From Granulicoccus phenolivorans DSM 17626 = NBRC 107789 = JCM 15570 (GTDB lineage: Bacteria > Actinomycetota > Actinomycetes > Propionibacteriales > Propionibacteriaceae): 64,000 nucleotides of DNA. Within the stretch, counting starts at the first letter, position 1; the number at the start of each line of letters is the position of its first letter. The notes beneath the pieces were generated by a model. It worked only from the letters and a program-made list of their open reading frames with translations. It had not been told where the DNA came from and made no database searches. Location of the stretch: NCBI RefSeq assembly GCF_000423085.1, contig NZ_AUHH01000001.1:1-64000 (forward strand). Reading direction: 5' to 3'. The position numbers and the translations under genes were made by a program. Below, piece by piece: positions 41,496-50,257 of this stretch.

Positions 41496-41758
41496 CACAC
41501 CGCTCGCTTCTTCAGCTTCCGGCGTTCCCGCTCGCTCAATCCGCCCCAGATGCCGAATCGTTCATCGTGCATCAGGGCGTACTCGAGGCATTCGGAGCGC
41601 ACGTCACAGGACAGGCACACCTTCTTCGCCTCGCGAGTGGAGCCACCCTTCTCGGGGAAGAAAGCCTCCGGATCGGTCTGGGCGCACAGGGCGCGCTCCT
41701 GCCAACCCAGCAGGCCGTCATCTTCCTGTTCTTCGACCAGGTAGAGCATTTCCTGCAT
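41495..41758 (-). CDS. whiB: WhiB-family iron-sulfur transcription factor (WhiB2/WhmD type)
   Basis: An 87-residue regulator. The iron-sulfur ligands are Cys25, Cys48, Cys51 and Cys57 (CLSCDVRSEC); the FGIWGG turn is at 68-73; and the basic DNA-contact tail is ERERRKLKKRAV. Its place between the DUF3499/metallopeptidase group and fbiA matches whiB2 (whmD) of mycobacteria, which controls septation. AGGAGGA precedes the ATG, and a good sigma-A-like promoter lies 57 bases upstream. The division role is inferred from orthology. Confidence 0.95.
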   Translation of the reverse strand: MQEMLYLVEEQEDDGLLGWQERALCAQTDPEAFFPEKGGSTREAKKVCLSCDVRSECLEYALMHDERFGIWGGLSERERRKLKKRAV

Positions 41759-41814
41759 GTTTCCTCCTCGACCCGTCCACCGAACCCGCCCGTCCGGTGA
41801 ACATCACTGGTGAA

Positions 41815-41843
41815 ATTACATCCATGTGAGACCACAGAGTCAA
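41815..41843 (-). promoter_or_regulatory. probable sigma-A promoter of whiB
   Basis: On the minus strand TTGACT (41838-41843) and TGTAAT (41815-41820) are 17 bases apart, close to the consensus. Just inside, GGTGAA occurs at 41796-41801 and 41809-41814 on the plus strand, a possible protein-binding direct repeat. Confidence 0.6.
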
Positions 41844-41916
41844 GGTCCGGGCATGCTGAGACAGGCCACAGGAGGCCAGAAAATGTGAGGGCGCACACAT
41901 AACCGGCGCCCCGGTG

Positions 41917-42591
41917 TCACGACTCGACCGGCGGCTCCGGCGGGGTCCAGCGGGAGGAGGTGCCCCATCCCGATTGCGGGGCCGACCGGCCCCAACTGTC
42001 GGCGGCCTGCCCCTCGGCGGCGGCCCCGGCGGTCGTCCAGACCGCCCCCGCCCGCGGGTCGTGCACCTGCACCTGCACTTCCGGCACCGCCGCTTCGGCC
42101 GGGAGTTCGGGTGCGCTCTGCGCCGGCTCCGGTTCGGGCTCCGGTCGGGGCGCGGACAGATCCTGGGCGACGTGCCACAGCCCGGCCGCGGCGGCCACCT
42201 GCACCGCGACCCGGACCAGTTCGGCCGCACCGGCGAGCAGGCCGGCCGGATCGTCGAGGCGGGCCATCGCCGCGATCACTTCGAAGATCACCTCGACCGC
42301 CGCGGTCGCGGTCAGCACCAGGGCGCCCAGGCTCACCACCACCCGGGCACGGCGGGTGGGCGTCCCCCAGGCGGCACACAGCAGCAGCACCGGCACCAGC
42401 ACGGCCACCTGGGCGAGAGGAATGATCGGCAGGGACGCCAGATCGGTGAGTTGCCCCGAGGTCATCGCGTACCGGGCACCGCGCACGATGGCCACGATCG
42501 CACCGAGGGTGACCGCGACCAGCACGACCCAGGCGATCGGCTCCCGGGCCGCCCGCACCCCGGGCAGCGCCGCATCGGCGTTCGTACTCAC
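41917..42591 (-). CDS. hypothetical membrane protein with acidic/proline-rich tail
   Basis: A 224-residue protein that I do not recognise. About three to four membrane segments lie in residues 20-145 (IAWVVLVAVTLGAIVAI, PLAQVAVLVPVLLLCAAW and ALVLTATAAVEVIFEVI are clear). The last 75 residues are rich in Pro, Glu and Gln and look disordered and cytoplasmic. GTG at 42591 follows AGGGGG. It is divergent from fbiA with 105 bases between. No functional motif is visible. Confidence 0.7.
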   Translation of the reverse strand: MSTNADAALPGVRAAREPIAWVVLVAVTLGAIVAIVRGARYAMTSGQLTDLASLPIIPLAQVAVLVPVLLLCAAWGTPTRRARVVVSLGALVLTATAAVEVIFEVIAAMARLDDPAGLLAGAAELVRVAVQVAAAAGLWHVAQDLSAPRPEPEPEPAQSAPELPAEAAVPEVQVQVHDPRAGAVWTTAGAAAEGQAADSWGRSAPQSGWGTSSRWTPPEPPVES

Positions 42592-42696
42592 CCCACCCAC
42601 CCCCTCTTGTCGGCTGCGGGTGTCAGCCTAGAGGGCACCTCCGACAGTTTTTGTGCGGCGCGCAGAAGCATCGGCGCGGACTGATTCAATGACCCG

Positions 42697-43695
42697 GTGA
42701 CGACCTCTGAGATTGCCCCCGCCCGGATCACCGTCCTGGCCGGTGGCGTCGGCGGCTCCCGGTTCGTCCGGGGTGTCCGCGCGGCGTGGCCGGCGGCCCG
42801 GATCGATGTGATCGGCAACACCGCCGACGACATCTCCCTGCACGGGCTGCGGATCTGCCCCGATCTGGACACGATGATGTACGCGCTGGGTGGCGGGATC
42901 GACGCCGAGAAGGGTTGGGGTCGCAATGACGAGGGCTGGCGGATCGCCGAGGAGTTCGAGGCGTACGGGATCCAGCCGCGGTGGTTCCAACTGGGCGATC
43001 GCGACATTGCCACCCACCTGGTCCGCACCGAGTTGTACAACGCCGGCTACTCCAACACCGAGATCACCCTGGCACTGCAGACCCGCTGGCTGGGCGCCGA
43101 CTCCCCGGTCCGGATCCTGCCGATGACCGATGAGCGGGTGGAGACCCACATCGTGGTCGCCGACCCGGAACAGAGTTCGGGGCAGCGCGCGATGCACTTC
43201 CAGGAGTTCTGGGTCCGCTACCGGGCCGCGCTGCCGGTGATCCAGGTCGTCCAGGTCGGCATCGATCAGGCGAAGGCCACCGACGCGGTGCTGGAGTCGA
43301 TCTCCACCGCCGACCTGGTGCTCATCGCGCCGAGCAATCCGGTGGTCTCGATCGGCCCGATCCTGGGCGTGAGCGGCGTCCGGGCGGCGCTGCGGGCGAC
43401 CCGGGCCCCGGTGATCGGGGTGTCCGGGATCCTGGGCGGCGCCCCGGTGCTGGGGATGGCCGACAAGCTCCTGCCGGCGATCGGGGTGGCGGTGAGCGCG
43501 GCGGCGGTCGGCCGCCACTACGGTCCGCGCAACCGTCCCGGCGGCATCCTGGATCGGTGGGTGGTCGATCAGCGGGACGCCGCCGCGGTGGCCGAGCTGG
43601 CCGCCGACGGGCTGGACGCGGTCGCGGTCGACACGATGATGACCTCCCCGGAGGCGACCGCCGCCTTCCTGCACACCGCGGTGGCCGCGCGATGA
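42697..43695 (+). CDS. fbiA: 2-phospho-L-lactate transferase (F420 synthesis)
   Basis: A 332-residue enzyme of coenzyme F420 synthesis. It transfers a phospho-lactyl (or phosphoenolpyruvyl) group from a GDP-activated form to Fo. Family blocks are ITVLAGGVGGSRFVRGV, VIGNTADDISLHGLRICPDLDTMMY, WFQLGDRDIATHL, RILPMTDERVETHIV, LIAPSNPVVSIGPIL and VAVDTMMTSPEATA. The start is GTG at 42697. The fbiB start overlaps its stop (ATGA). The order whiB-fbiA-fbiB is conserved with mycobacteria. Confidence 0.96.
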   Translation: MTTSEIAPARITVLAGGVGGSRFVRGVRAAWPAARIDVIGNTADDISLHGLRICPDLDTMMYALGGGIDAEKGWGRNDEGWRIAEEFEAYGIQPRWFQLGDRDIATHLVRTELYNAGYSNTEITLALQTRWLGADSPVRILPMTDERVETHIVVADPEQSSGQRAMHFQEFWVRYRAALPVIQVVQVGIDQAKATDAVLESISTADLVLIAPSNPVVSIGPILGVSGVRAALRATRAPVIGVSGILGGAPVLGMADKLLPAIGVAVSAAAVGRHYGPRNRPGGILDRWVVDQRDAAAVAELAADGLDAVAVDTMMTSPEATAAFLHTAVAAR

Positions 43696-44540
43696 ACCGC
43701 TTCGAGGTGTTCGCGCCGGCCGGGATCGGCGAGATCGGGCCGGGCACCGACCTGGCCGCGGTGATCGTCGCGGCGACCGAGCTGCGGGCCGGCGACATCG
43801 TCGTGGTGACCTCGAAGGTGATCTCCAAGGCCGAGGACCGCTACATCGACTCCGCCGACAAGGAGACCGCCCGCCGGGCGGAGTCCACCCGGACCGTCGC
43901 CCGCCGCGGCGGCACGGTGATCGTGGAGCACCGGCTCGGGCTGGTCCATGCCGCGGCCGGGATCGACTCCTCGAACGTGGCCCCGGGGCGTTCCCTGCTG
44001 CTCCCGGTGGACCCCGATGCCAGCGCCCGCGCCATTCGGGCCGGGCTGCAGGAGCGCGCCGGCGTACCGCTGGGCGTGGTGGTCTCCGACACCGCGGGCC
44101 GGGCCTGGCGGGTCGGGCAGACCGACCTGGCGATCGGATCCGCCGGGGTGCTGACCGTCGATTCCCATGTCGGGCGTACCGATTCCTTCGGCAACGATCT
44201 GCGGGTCACCGAGATCGCGGTGGCCGACGAACTGGCGGCGGCCGCCGACCTGGCCAAGACCAAGCTCGGGGGTCGCCCGGTCGCGGTGATCCGCGGCCTG
44301 GCGCACCTGGTCACCGAGTCCGACGGCAGCGCCCGCAGCCTGCTGCGCCCGGCCGAGGCGGACCTGTTCCGGCTGGGTCAGCGCGAGGCGGTGCTGTCGG
44401 CGGTGCTGGCCGCGACCGGGCAGCCGCAGCGGTACGCCGAACTGGTCGACCTGGACGGTGCCGAACTGCTCGACGCGATCACCGCGTCGATCCCCGACGA
44501 TGCCGCGTGGGTCCGCCGTCTGCTCGCCCCGTACGCCTGA
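43692..44540 (+). CDS. fbiB: F420-0:gamma-glutamyl ligase, single-domain FbiB (CofE type)
   Basis: A 282-residue protein that adds glutamates to F420-0. The CofE pattern is complete: GIGEIGPGTDLAAVI, DIVVVTSKVISKAEDRYI, VIVEHRLGLVHAAAGIDSSNV, VVVSDTAGRAWRVGQTDLAIG, VADELAAAADL and AVIRGLAHL. Mycobacterial FbiB has about 450 residues because of a second, nitroreductase-like domain that reduces dehydro-F420-0; it is missing here. A short 40-residue tail follows the CofE domain, so the gene ends cleanly and is not a frameshift. The reductase may be encoded elsewhere. A small palindrome (CGCCTG-AGT-CAGGCG) spans the two convergent stops. Confidence 0.92.
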   Translation: MNRFEVFAPAGIGEIGPGTDLAAVIVAATELRAGDIVVVTSKVISKAEDRYIDSADKETARRAESTRTVARRGGTVIVEHRLGLVHAAAGIDSSNVAPGRSLLLPVDPDASARAIRAGLQERAGVPLGVVVSDTAGRAWRVGQTDLAIGSAGVLTVDSHVGRTDSFGNDLRVTEIAVADELAAAADLAKTKLGGRPVAVIRGLAHLVTESDGSARSLLRPAEADLFRLGQREAVLSAVLAATGQPQRYAELVDLDGAELLDAITASIPDDAAWVRRLLAPYA

Positions 44541-44541
44541 G

Positions 44542-45636
44542 TCAGGCGAACTCCGGACCGACCTCATCGGCGACCTTGGCCACCAGCGCCTTGATCGATT
44601 CGGCCTGACTGACCGGACAGACCAGGGTGATGTCATCGGTGGCCACCACGACGAGATCGTGTACGCCCATCACCGCGACCAGGTGCTCCGAGGCCTTGTT
44701 CAGCACCAGGTTGTGTCCGGCGTCCAGGATCATCGTGCGACCGTCCAGGGCGTTCCCGGCCTCATCGTGCGGCAGATGTTCGGCCAGCGAGGGGAACCCG
44801 CCGACATCGAACCAGCGGATCGGCAGCCGGACCGCGACCACATGGCTGCGGGCGCCGTCGATGCGCGCCCCGCGGCCGCGGGAGACCGGCTCCATGATGG
44901 CGTAGTCGACGCTGATCTTCGGCAGCCCGCCGAACATCTGCTCGACCTTGCCGGGATCCTCGGCGATCTCGGTGACGATCCGGTAGCAGTCGGGAACCAG
45001 GTGCTCCAGTTGGGCGAGCAGGGTGCGGGCCTGCCAGACGAACATGCCGGCGTTCCACCAATAGTTCTGCGAGTCGACGTAGCGCTGGGCGGTCTCCAGA
45101 TTCGGCTTCTCGACGAACTCCGCGACCCGGCACACGTTCGGATGCTCCGGCAGCGGGGCCCCGCGGCGCAGATAGCCGTAACCGGTGTGCGGACTGTTCG
45201 GCACCACCCCGAAGGTGACCAGCGCGGTCGGATCCTCCTCGGCCACGGTGAACGCCTCGCGCAGCGCGTCCTGGAAGGCGGCGGTGGGCTCCATCAGTTG
45301 GTCGGCGGTGACCATCGCCACCACGGCCTCCGGGTCCTGCTGGGCGAGCACGGCGGCGGGCCAGGCGACGGCGTTCAGCGAGTCGCGGCCCTCCGGCTCA
45401 CCGAGGATCCGCTCGGCGGCGAGTTCGGGCAGTTCGGCCCGCACCGTCTCGGCGTACCGGGCGCCGGTGCAGACCCAGACCCGATCGGCGCCGACCACGT
45501 CGACCACTCGCTCGTACGCCAGCCGCAACAGGGAGGTGTCCCCCACCAGATGCAGCATCTGTTTGGGCATCCCCTGCCGGGACAACGGCCACAGTCGCTT
45601 GCCGGACCCGCCTGCCATGATCACCACGTATCGCAC
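44542..45636 (-). CDS. manC: mannose-1-phosphate guanylyltransferase
   Basis: A 364-residue nucleotidyltransferase that makes GDP-mannose from mannose 1-phosphate and GTP. MAGGSGKRLWPLSR is the nucleotide-binding signature; GEPEGRDSLNAVAWPAAVL, FGVVPNSPHTGYGYLRRG, FVEKPNLETAQRY and YWWNAGMFVWQA are family blocks. It lacks the C-terminal isomerase domain of bifunctional enzymes. The start is GTG at 45636. It acts after ManB and supplies the glycosyltransferases nearby. Confidence 0.95.
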   Translation of the reverse strand: MRYVVIMAGGSGKRLWPLSRQGMPKQMLHLVGDTSLLRLAYERVVDVVGADRVWVCTGARYAETVRAELPELAAERILGEPEGRDSLNAVAWPAAVLAQQDPEAVVAMVTADQLMEPTAAFQDALREAFTVAEEDPTALVTFGVVPNSPHTGYGYLRRGAPLPEHPNVCRVAEFVEKPNLETAQRYVDSQNYWWNAGMFVWQARTLLAQLEHLVPDCYRIVTEIAEDPGKVEQMFGGLPKISVDYAIMEPVSRGRGARIDGARSHVVAVRLPIRWFDVGGFPSLAEHLPHDEAGNALDGRTMILDAGHNLVLNKASEHLVAVMGVHDLVVVATDDITLVCPVSQAESIKALVAKVADEVGPEFA

Positions 45637-45689
45637 CCGGGAAGCGTACCGAAATGGGGTCCGGGACGGCTGCGGCCTACCATGGGGCG

Positions 45690-46376
45690 GTGCCGACGAT
45701 CAGTGATCTTCTCTCCTCGCGGGTGCGCGCATTGCCGTCCGCGCCGCTGCTGACCTGGTTCGAGGAGCCGGCGGGGCTGCGGACCGAGCTGTCCGCGCGG
45801 ACCTTCGCGAACTGGGTCGACAAGACCGCGAACCTGATCGGCGACGAACTCGAGCTGGGCGAGGGCGACCGGATCCGGCTGGAGGTGCTGACCACCCGGC
45901 CGGGGCACTGGATGAGTCTGGTCTGGGTCCAGGCGGCCTGGCGCACCGGCGTCGAGATCGTGCTGGCCGGACCGGCCGATGCCGCGGTGACCGGCCCGGA
46001 GCCGGGGGCCGCGCGGGAGATCCCGACCCTGGCCTGTTCCCTGCACCCGCTCGGGATGGGCCTGCGGGACCTGCCCGCCGGGGTGATCGATTACGCCACC
46101 GAGGTACGCCTGCAGCCCGACGCCTTCTTCGGCACGACCCCGGCGCCGACCGCCCCGGCCTGGCCGGACCCGGCGTACACCCTGACCGGGCTGACCGTGC
46201 TGACCCCCGAGGCCCGCCGGGTGCTGATCGTGCCCACCGACCCGTGGCACACCGTCCGGTCCGCGCTGGTCGAACCGCTGCTGGGCGGCGGGTCCGCGGT
46301 GCTGGTGGAGGGGACGCCCGGACCCGACCGGCTGGCCGCGATCCGGGCCGCCGAACTGGTGGAGGCAGACAAGTGA
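45690..46376 (+). CDS. TIGR03089 family protein
   Basis: A 228-residue protein of the actinobacterial TIGR03089 family (Rv3268 in M. tuberculosis), a shortened relative of acyl-CoA synthetases (LLTWFEEPAGLRTELSARTF, ANLIGDELELGEGDRI, ATEVRLQPDAFFG). It lacks the AMP-binding P-loop of full synthetases, so an enzyme activity is doubtful. GTG at 45690 is the family start. Its stop overlaps the GT2 start (GTGA). It is usually found between LCP proteins and sugar genes, which suggests a link to envelope assembly. Confidence 0.88.
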   Translation: MPTISDLLSSRVRALPSAPLLTWFEEPAGLRTELSARTFANWVDKTANLIGDELELGEGDRIRLEVLTTRPGHWMSLVWVQAAWRTGVEIVLAGPADAAVTGPEPGAAREIPTLACSLHPLGMGLRDLPAGVIDYATEVRLQPDAFFGTTPAPTAPAWPDPAYTLTGLTVLTPEARRVLIVPTDPWHTVRSALVEPLLGGGSAVLVEGTPGPDRLAAIRAAELVEADK

Positions 46377-47425
46377 GTACGCCGAGCCGGACCTTCGAGT
46401 CCACCGACTGGCCCGCGGTGTCGCTGGTGATGCCGGTGCTGAACGAGGAGACCTATCTGCGGGCCGCGGTCGATGCGATCCTGGCCCAGGACTATCCGGG
46501 ACAGACCGAGGTCGTCCTCGCGCTCGGGCCGTCCCGGGACGCGACCGACCGGGTCGCGGAGCAACTGGCCGCCGAACATCCCCAGGTCCGGCTGGTGCAC
46601 AACCCGGGAGTCGACATCCCCAAGGGGATGAATCTGTGCATCAAGGCCACCCGCTACCCGATCGTGGCCCGGGTGGACGCCCATTCGGAGCTGCCGCCGG
46701 ACTACCTGCGGATCGCGGTACGCACGCTGCACGAAACCGGGGCGGCCAATGTGGGCGGGCTGATGGTGGCGAAGGGCCGGACCCGGTTCCAGAGGGCGGT
46801 CGCCCGGGCGTACAACTCCAAGTACGGGTTGGGCGGCAGCGCGTACCACTCCGGCGCGACCCCGGGCCCGTGCGAGTCGGCGTACCTGGGCGTGTTCCGG
46901 CGCGACGTGCTGGCCGAGGTCGGTGGCTACGACGAGTCGATCCGCCGGGGCGAGGACTGGGAACTGAACCTGCGGATCCGCAAGGCCGGGCACATGATCT
47001 GGTTCACCCCGGAGTTGCAGACGGTCTACTGGCCGCGGGAGTCGGTGCAGAAGCTGGCGCGGCAGTTCTGGTCCACCGGGGTCTGGCGCGGCGCGCTGAC
47101 CCGCTCGATGCTGCGGCAGACGCCGACCCGGTTCTTCGTGCCCGGGGCCCTGGTGGCGGCCCTGCTGCTCAGCGCGCTGGTCGGGGTGAGCGACACAGTG
47201 GGCCGGCTGCGGGGCCCGGCGGTGCTGCTGCGCGGGGCGTACCTGGGCCCGATCACCTACGGCGGCCTGCTGGCCGGGCTGGCCGCGCGCTCCCCGGGAT
47301 CGCTGCTGGACCGGGTCTGCTACGTGCTGGCGATCCTCACGATGCACCTTTCCTGGGGCACCGGCTGGTGGGTCGGGATGCTGCGCGGCGGCGGCGACAC
47401 CGTCGATACCTCCCGCGCCGGCTGA
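46373..47425 (+). CDS. glycosyltransferase family 2
   Basis: A 350-residue GT2 enzyme. SLVMPVLNEETYLRAAVDAI starts the nucleotide-sugar fold; IVARVDAHSEL contains the acidic metal motif; GGLMVAKGRTRFQ, HSGATPGPCESAYLGVF and GYDESIRRGEDWELNLRIRKAG follow. Three or so membrane helices close the C-terminus. It is like exopolysaccharide transferases (ExoA type). It overlaps TIGR03089 and is followed by a strong hairpin shared with the convergent LCP gene. The sugar and acceptor are unknown. Confidence 0.9.
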   Translation: MSTPSRTFESTDWPAVSLVMPVLNEETYLRAAVDAILAQDYPGQTEVVLALGPSRDATDRVAEQLAAEHPQVRLVHNPGVDIPKGMNLCIKATRYPIVARVDAHSELPPDYLRIAVRTLHETGAANVGGLMVAKGRTRFQRAVARAYNSKYGLGGSAYHSGATPGPCESAYLGVFRRDVLAEVGGYDESIRRGEDWELNLRIRKAGHMIWFTPELQTVYWPRESVQKLARQFWSTGVWRGALTRSMLRQTPTRFFVPGALVAALLLSALVGVSDTVGRLRGPAVLLRGAYLGPITYGGLLAGLAARSPGSLLDRVCYVLAILTMHLSWGTGWWVGMLRGGGDTVDTSRAG

Positions 47426-47435
47426 CCGGCGCGGG
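47412..47435. terminator. 10-bp perfect hairpin between convergent genes
   Basis: CCCGCGCCGG (47412-47421) pairs fully with CCGGCGCGGG (47426-47435) around CTGA. It overlaps the GT2 stop and precedes the LCP stop on the other strand, so it could serve both transcripts. Confidence 0.65.
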
Positions 47436-47442
47436 CGCCGGC

Positions 47443-48852
47443 TCAGACCGCCTTGCAGATCTGGGCGACGTCGTCGATACCGGCGGCCTTGCCCGGTTCG
47501 GGGGTGGCGCTGGGATCCGGCGCGTTCCCGGCCGGCAGCGGCTGGTCCGTCGACTGCTCGGAGGCCTGGATGCGTTGCTTGGTGGTCTCCCGGATCACGG
47601 TGAAGTCGGGCTGCCCGGGCTGGACCAGCGGCGGGACGAAGGACAGCGAGGAAACCTTGGTCTGCTTGGCCTTCACGGCCAGGTCGACGAACTTGTCCAG
47701 TTCGGAGGTCGGTGCGTCGGTCTCGACCACGCCCTTGCCGGCCGCGGCGATGGCCTGGAAGTGGGTCATCACGGTGAGCGGGTCGAGCTGGTTCAGCATC
47801 GCGGTGATCACGCACTTCTGCCGGGCCATCCGCTCGTAGTCGGTGGAGTCGTGCCGGGAGCGGGCGAACCACAGGGCGTTGTGGCCGTCCAGCAACTGGT
47901 TCGGACCGGGCTCGATGTAGCGGTTGACCACCGTCGACCCGCCGCCGACCGGCACCCGCTTGTTCACATCGACCCGGATCCCACCCACCGAGTCGATCAG
48001 GGAGGAGAACCCGTCCAGATCGATGAGGACGTAATAGTTGATCTCCAGGCCGGTGACCCACTCCACGGCTTCCTTGGTCGCCTGGGCGCCGGGATCCTTG
48101 ACCCCGGGGTACAGCTCGCGATGCTCGGAGGCCTTGGTGTAGACCGCGTTCAGCATGCACTGGTGGTTGGCACACTCGAACTTGCCCGGGTAGAGCTTCT
48201 TCATCGGCGAGTCGTCGGGGAACTGAATGTCCTCCATGTTCCGCGGCAGGCCCAGCAGCACGGTGCGACCGGTGTTGGCGTCGATGCTGGCGATGGTCAT
48301 CGAGTCCGGGCGCAGCCCCTCGCGCCCGGTGCCGGCATCCCCACCGAGCAGCAGCACGTTGTAGCGGCCGGCCTTGGTCCGGGTGTCGCCCCCACCCTTG
48401 AAGACGGTGGAGAAGAAGTCGGCCTGCGCGGTCATCACGCTCGCCGAGGCGATCGATCCTCCGGTCAGCACCAGTGCCAGGACCAGGGCCACCCCGGCGA
48501 AGACGCGCCGATGGCCGGTGGTCAGCTCCAGCGGCCGGGACACCCGCCAGGCGTCGAGGGTGAGCAGTGCCGCGCCGATCCCGGCCAGAACCAGCACGAT
48601 GCTCACCACGATGGTGACCGGACGCGCGGTGATCAGCGCGACGGCGGCCCCGCGGTTGACCAGGAACAGGACGGCGTACAGCAGCAGCAGTCCCCACAGC
48701 ACCGCGTACACGCGGACCGCGACCCGGCCCAGGCGCTTGTTACCACTGGCCAGTTGCGCCGACCCCGGCAGCAGCAACGTCAGTGCCAATCGGCCCCATG
48801 CCCGGCGCAGATGCAACCGTTCCGTGCGGGCAGTGAGGTCACGATCGGACAT
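47443..48852 (-). CDS. LytR-CpsA-Psr (LCP) family protein with an extended membrane N-terminus
   Basis: A 469-residue protein. Residues 20-145 hold about four membrane segments beginning LALTLLLPGSAQLASGNKRLGR. The LCP domain spans about 165-420: NVLLLGGDAGTGREGLRPDSM, TVLLGLPRNMEDI, DGFSSLIDSVGGIRVDV and ALWFARSRHDSTDYERMARQ with the catalytic Arg residues. LCP enzymes move glycopolymers from a lipid carrier to peptidoglycan on the outer face of the membrane. Several Cys residues near 245-255 (ECANHQCML) may form a disulfide. GGAAAGG precedes the ATG at 48852. Confidence 0.93.
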   Translation of the reverse strand: MSDRDLTARTERLHLRRAWGRLALTLLLPGSAQLASGNKRLGRVAVRVYAVLWGLLLLYAVLFLVNRGAAVALITARPVTIVVSIVLVLAGIGAALLTLDAWRVSRPLELTTGHRRVFAGVALVLALVLTGGSIASASVMTAQADFFSTVFKGGGDTRTKAGRYNVLLLGGDAGTGREGLRPDSMTIASIDANTGRTVLLGLPRNMEDIQFPDDSPMKKLYPGKFECANHQCMLNAVYTKASEHRELYPGVKDPGAQATKEAVEWVTGLEINYYVLIDLDGFSSLIDSVGGIRVDVNKRVPVGGGSTVVNRYIEPGPNQLLDGHNALWFARSRHDSTDYERMARQKCVITAMLNQLDPLTVMTHFQAIAAAGKGVVETDAPTSELDKFVDLAVKAKQTKVSSLSFVPPLVQPGQPDFTVIRETTKQRIQASEQSTDQPLPAGNAPDPSATPEPGKAAGIDDVAQICKAV

Positions 48853-49017
48853 GTGGCGGCCTTTCCGGGGGGAAGAACTGAAGGCGGCCACCCGTCGTCG
48901 GGGCGGCCCAGACCGGGTTCCAGTATGGTTTCGACTCCGCCGGGGTTCGGGGTTGCCACGCCGCCGTGATTGCTATCGTCCCGCATACTTGGGGGCGGAG
49001 CAGGGAAGGGATGTGGG

Positions 49018-50238
49018 ATGGCCGGCAACCAGAATGACGACCTCGACTGGCTGTACGGGGGACGCCGCCCCGACGAGCCGGAACGTACGCATGTGAACCC
49101 GCCGCCGGCGACCGGTCGCTCCGACGATCGTCATGTCTCCTTCTCCGAATCCGATCTGTCCCAGGACACGCCGCCCCGAGGAGGCCGGCCGGGGCGTCCC
49201 GCGTCGGCTCCCCCACCGACGAACCGTCGGCCGACCCCGACCCCGGCCGCCCCCGGGCCGCGACGCCGCCCCCGGCGCCGGCGTCCGGTTCGCACCGTGC
49301 TCGCCGTGGTGGGCGTCCTCCTGCTGGCCTGGGTGATCTTCGTCATCGCCACCCCGATCTATGCCTGGACCGGCACCAACACCGTCATCGACCAACCGAC
49401 CGGGGAACGGCCCCCGAACCAGCCGGGGACCACGTACCTGCTGGTCGGCTCCGACTCCCGCGCGGGCCTGTCGGCCGAGGAGCGCAAGCGGCTGGGTACC
49501 GGTGACACCGAAGGTGGGCGGACCGACACGATGATGCTGCTGTACGTGCCGCCGAGCGGGAAGCCGGCGCTGATCTCGATCCCCCGTGATTCGTACGTGG
49601 CGATCCCGGGACACGGCAAGAACAAGATCAATGCCGCCTTTGCCTTCGGCGGGCCGCAGTTGCTCACCCAGACCGTCGAGCAGGCCACCGGACTGCGGAT
49701 CGACGCCTACGTCGAGCTCGGCTTCGGTGGCTTCGTCAGCGTGATCGACGCGCTGGGCGGGATCGAGATGTGCCCCAAGGATGCGATCAAGGACCACTAC
49801 TCCCACCTGGACATCCCCGCCGGCTGCCAGAACATGGACGGTGCGACCGCACTCGGCTACGTCCGGATGCGGTACTCCGATCCCCTCGGTGATGTGGGCC
49901 GGATGAATCGGCAGCGGGAGATGATCGCCGCGATCGTCAAGAAGGCGGCAACCCCGATGACGGTGATCAATCCGTTCACCTGGTGGAATCTGAACACCGG
50001 GGCGGCGCAGTCGGTCCAGCGCGGGGAGACCACCGACCTGACGCACCTGATCGGCCTGGTCAGCCCGATGCTGACGATCAGCAAGGGCGACGGCTACACC
50101 ATGATGGTGCCCATCGCGGACGCCAACCGGAGGACGTCGGCCGGGTCCTCAGTGATCTGGGACAACGCGAAGGCCAAGGACATGTTCGGTCAATTGGCCC
50201 GCGGTGACACCAGCAACCTGGAGCGGTTCATTCCCTGA
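49018..50238 (+). CDS. LytR-CpsA-Psr (LCP) family protein
   Basis: A 406-residue protein with a long acidic, proline- and arginine-rich cytoplasmic part (1-85), one membrane segment at about 92-115, and an LCP domain from about 140: TYLLVGSDSRAGLSAEERKR, GGRTDTMMLLYV, ISIPRDSYVAIPGHGKNKI, FVSVIDALGGIEMCP and RMRYSDPLGDVGRMNRQREM with the lipid-phosphate-binding arginines. It should attach a wall polymer to peptidoglycan. GGAAGGG precedes the ATG. It is divergent from the other LCP gene, so the two could serve related substrates. Confidence 0.93.
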   Translation: MAGNQNDDLDWLYGGRRPDEPERTHVNPPPATGRSDDRHVSFSESDLSQDTPPRGGRPGRPASAPPPTNRRPTPTPAAPGPRRRPRRRRPVRTVLAVVGVLLLAWVIFVIATPIYAWTGTNTVIDQPTGERPPNQPGTTYLLVGSDSRAGLSAEERKRLGTGDTEGGRTDTMMLLYVPPSGKPALISIPRDSYVAIPGHGKNKINAAFAFGGPQLLTQTVEQATGLRIDAYVELGFGGFVSVIDALGGIEMCPKDAIKDHYSHLDIPAGCQNMDGATALGYVRMRYSDPLGDVGRMNRQREMIAAIVKKAATPMTVINPFTWWNLNTGAAQSVQRGETTDLTHLIGLVSPMLTISKGDGYTMMVPIADANRRTSAGSSVIWDNAKAKDMFGQLARGDTSNLERFIP

Positions 50239-50257
50239 GGTTCCGGCCGGGTCCGGT

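Noticed and set aside
43692-44540. fbiB as a frameshifted pseudogene
   Set aside because: The CofE domain is complete, the frame ends with a normal tail, and manC begins at once on the other strand with no nitroreductase remnant.
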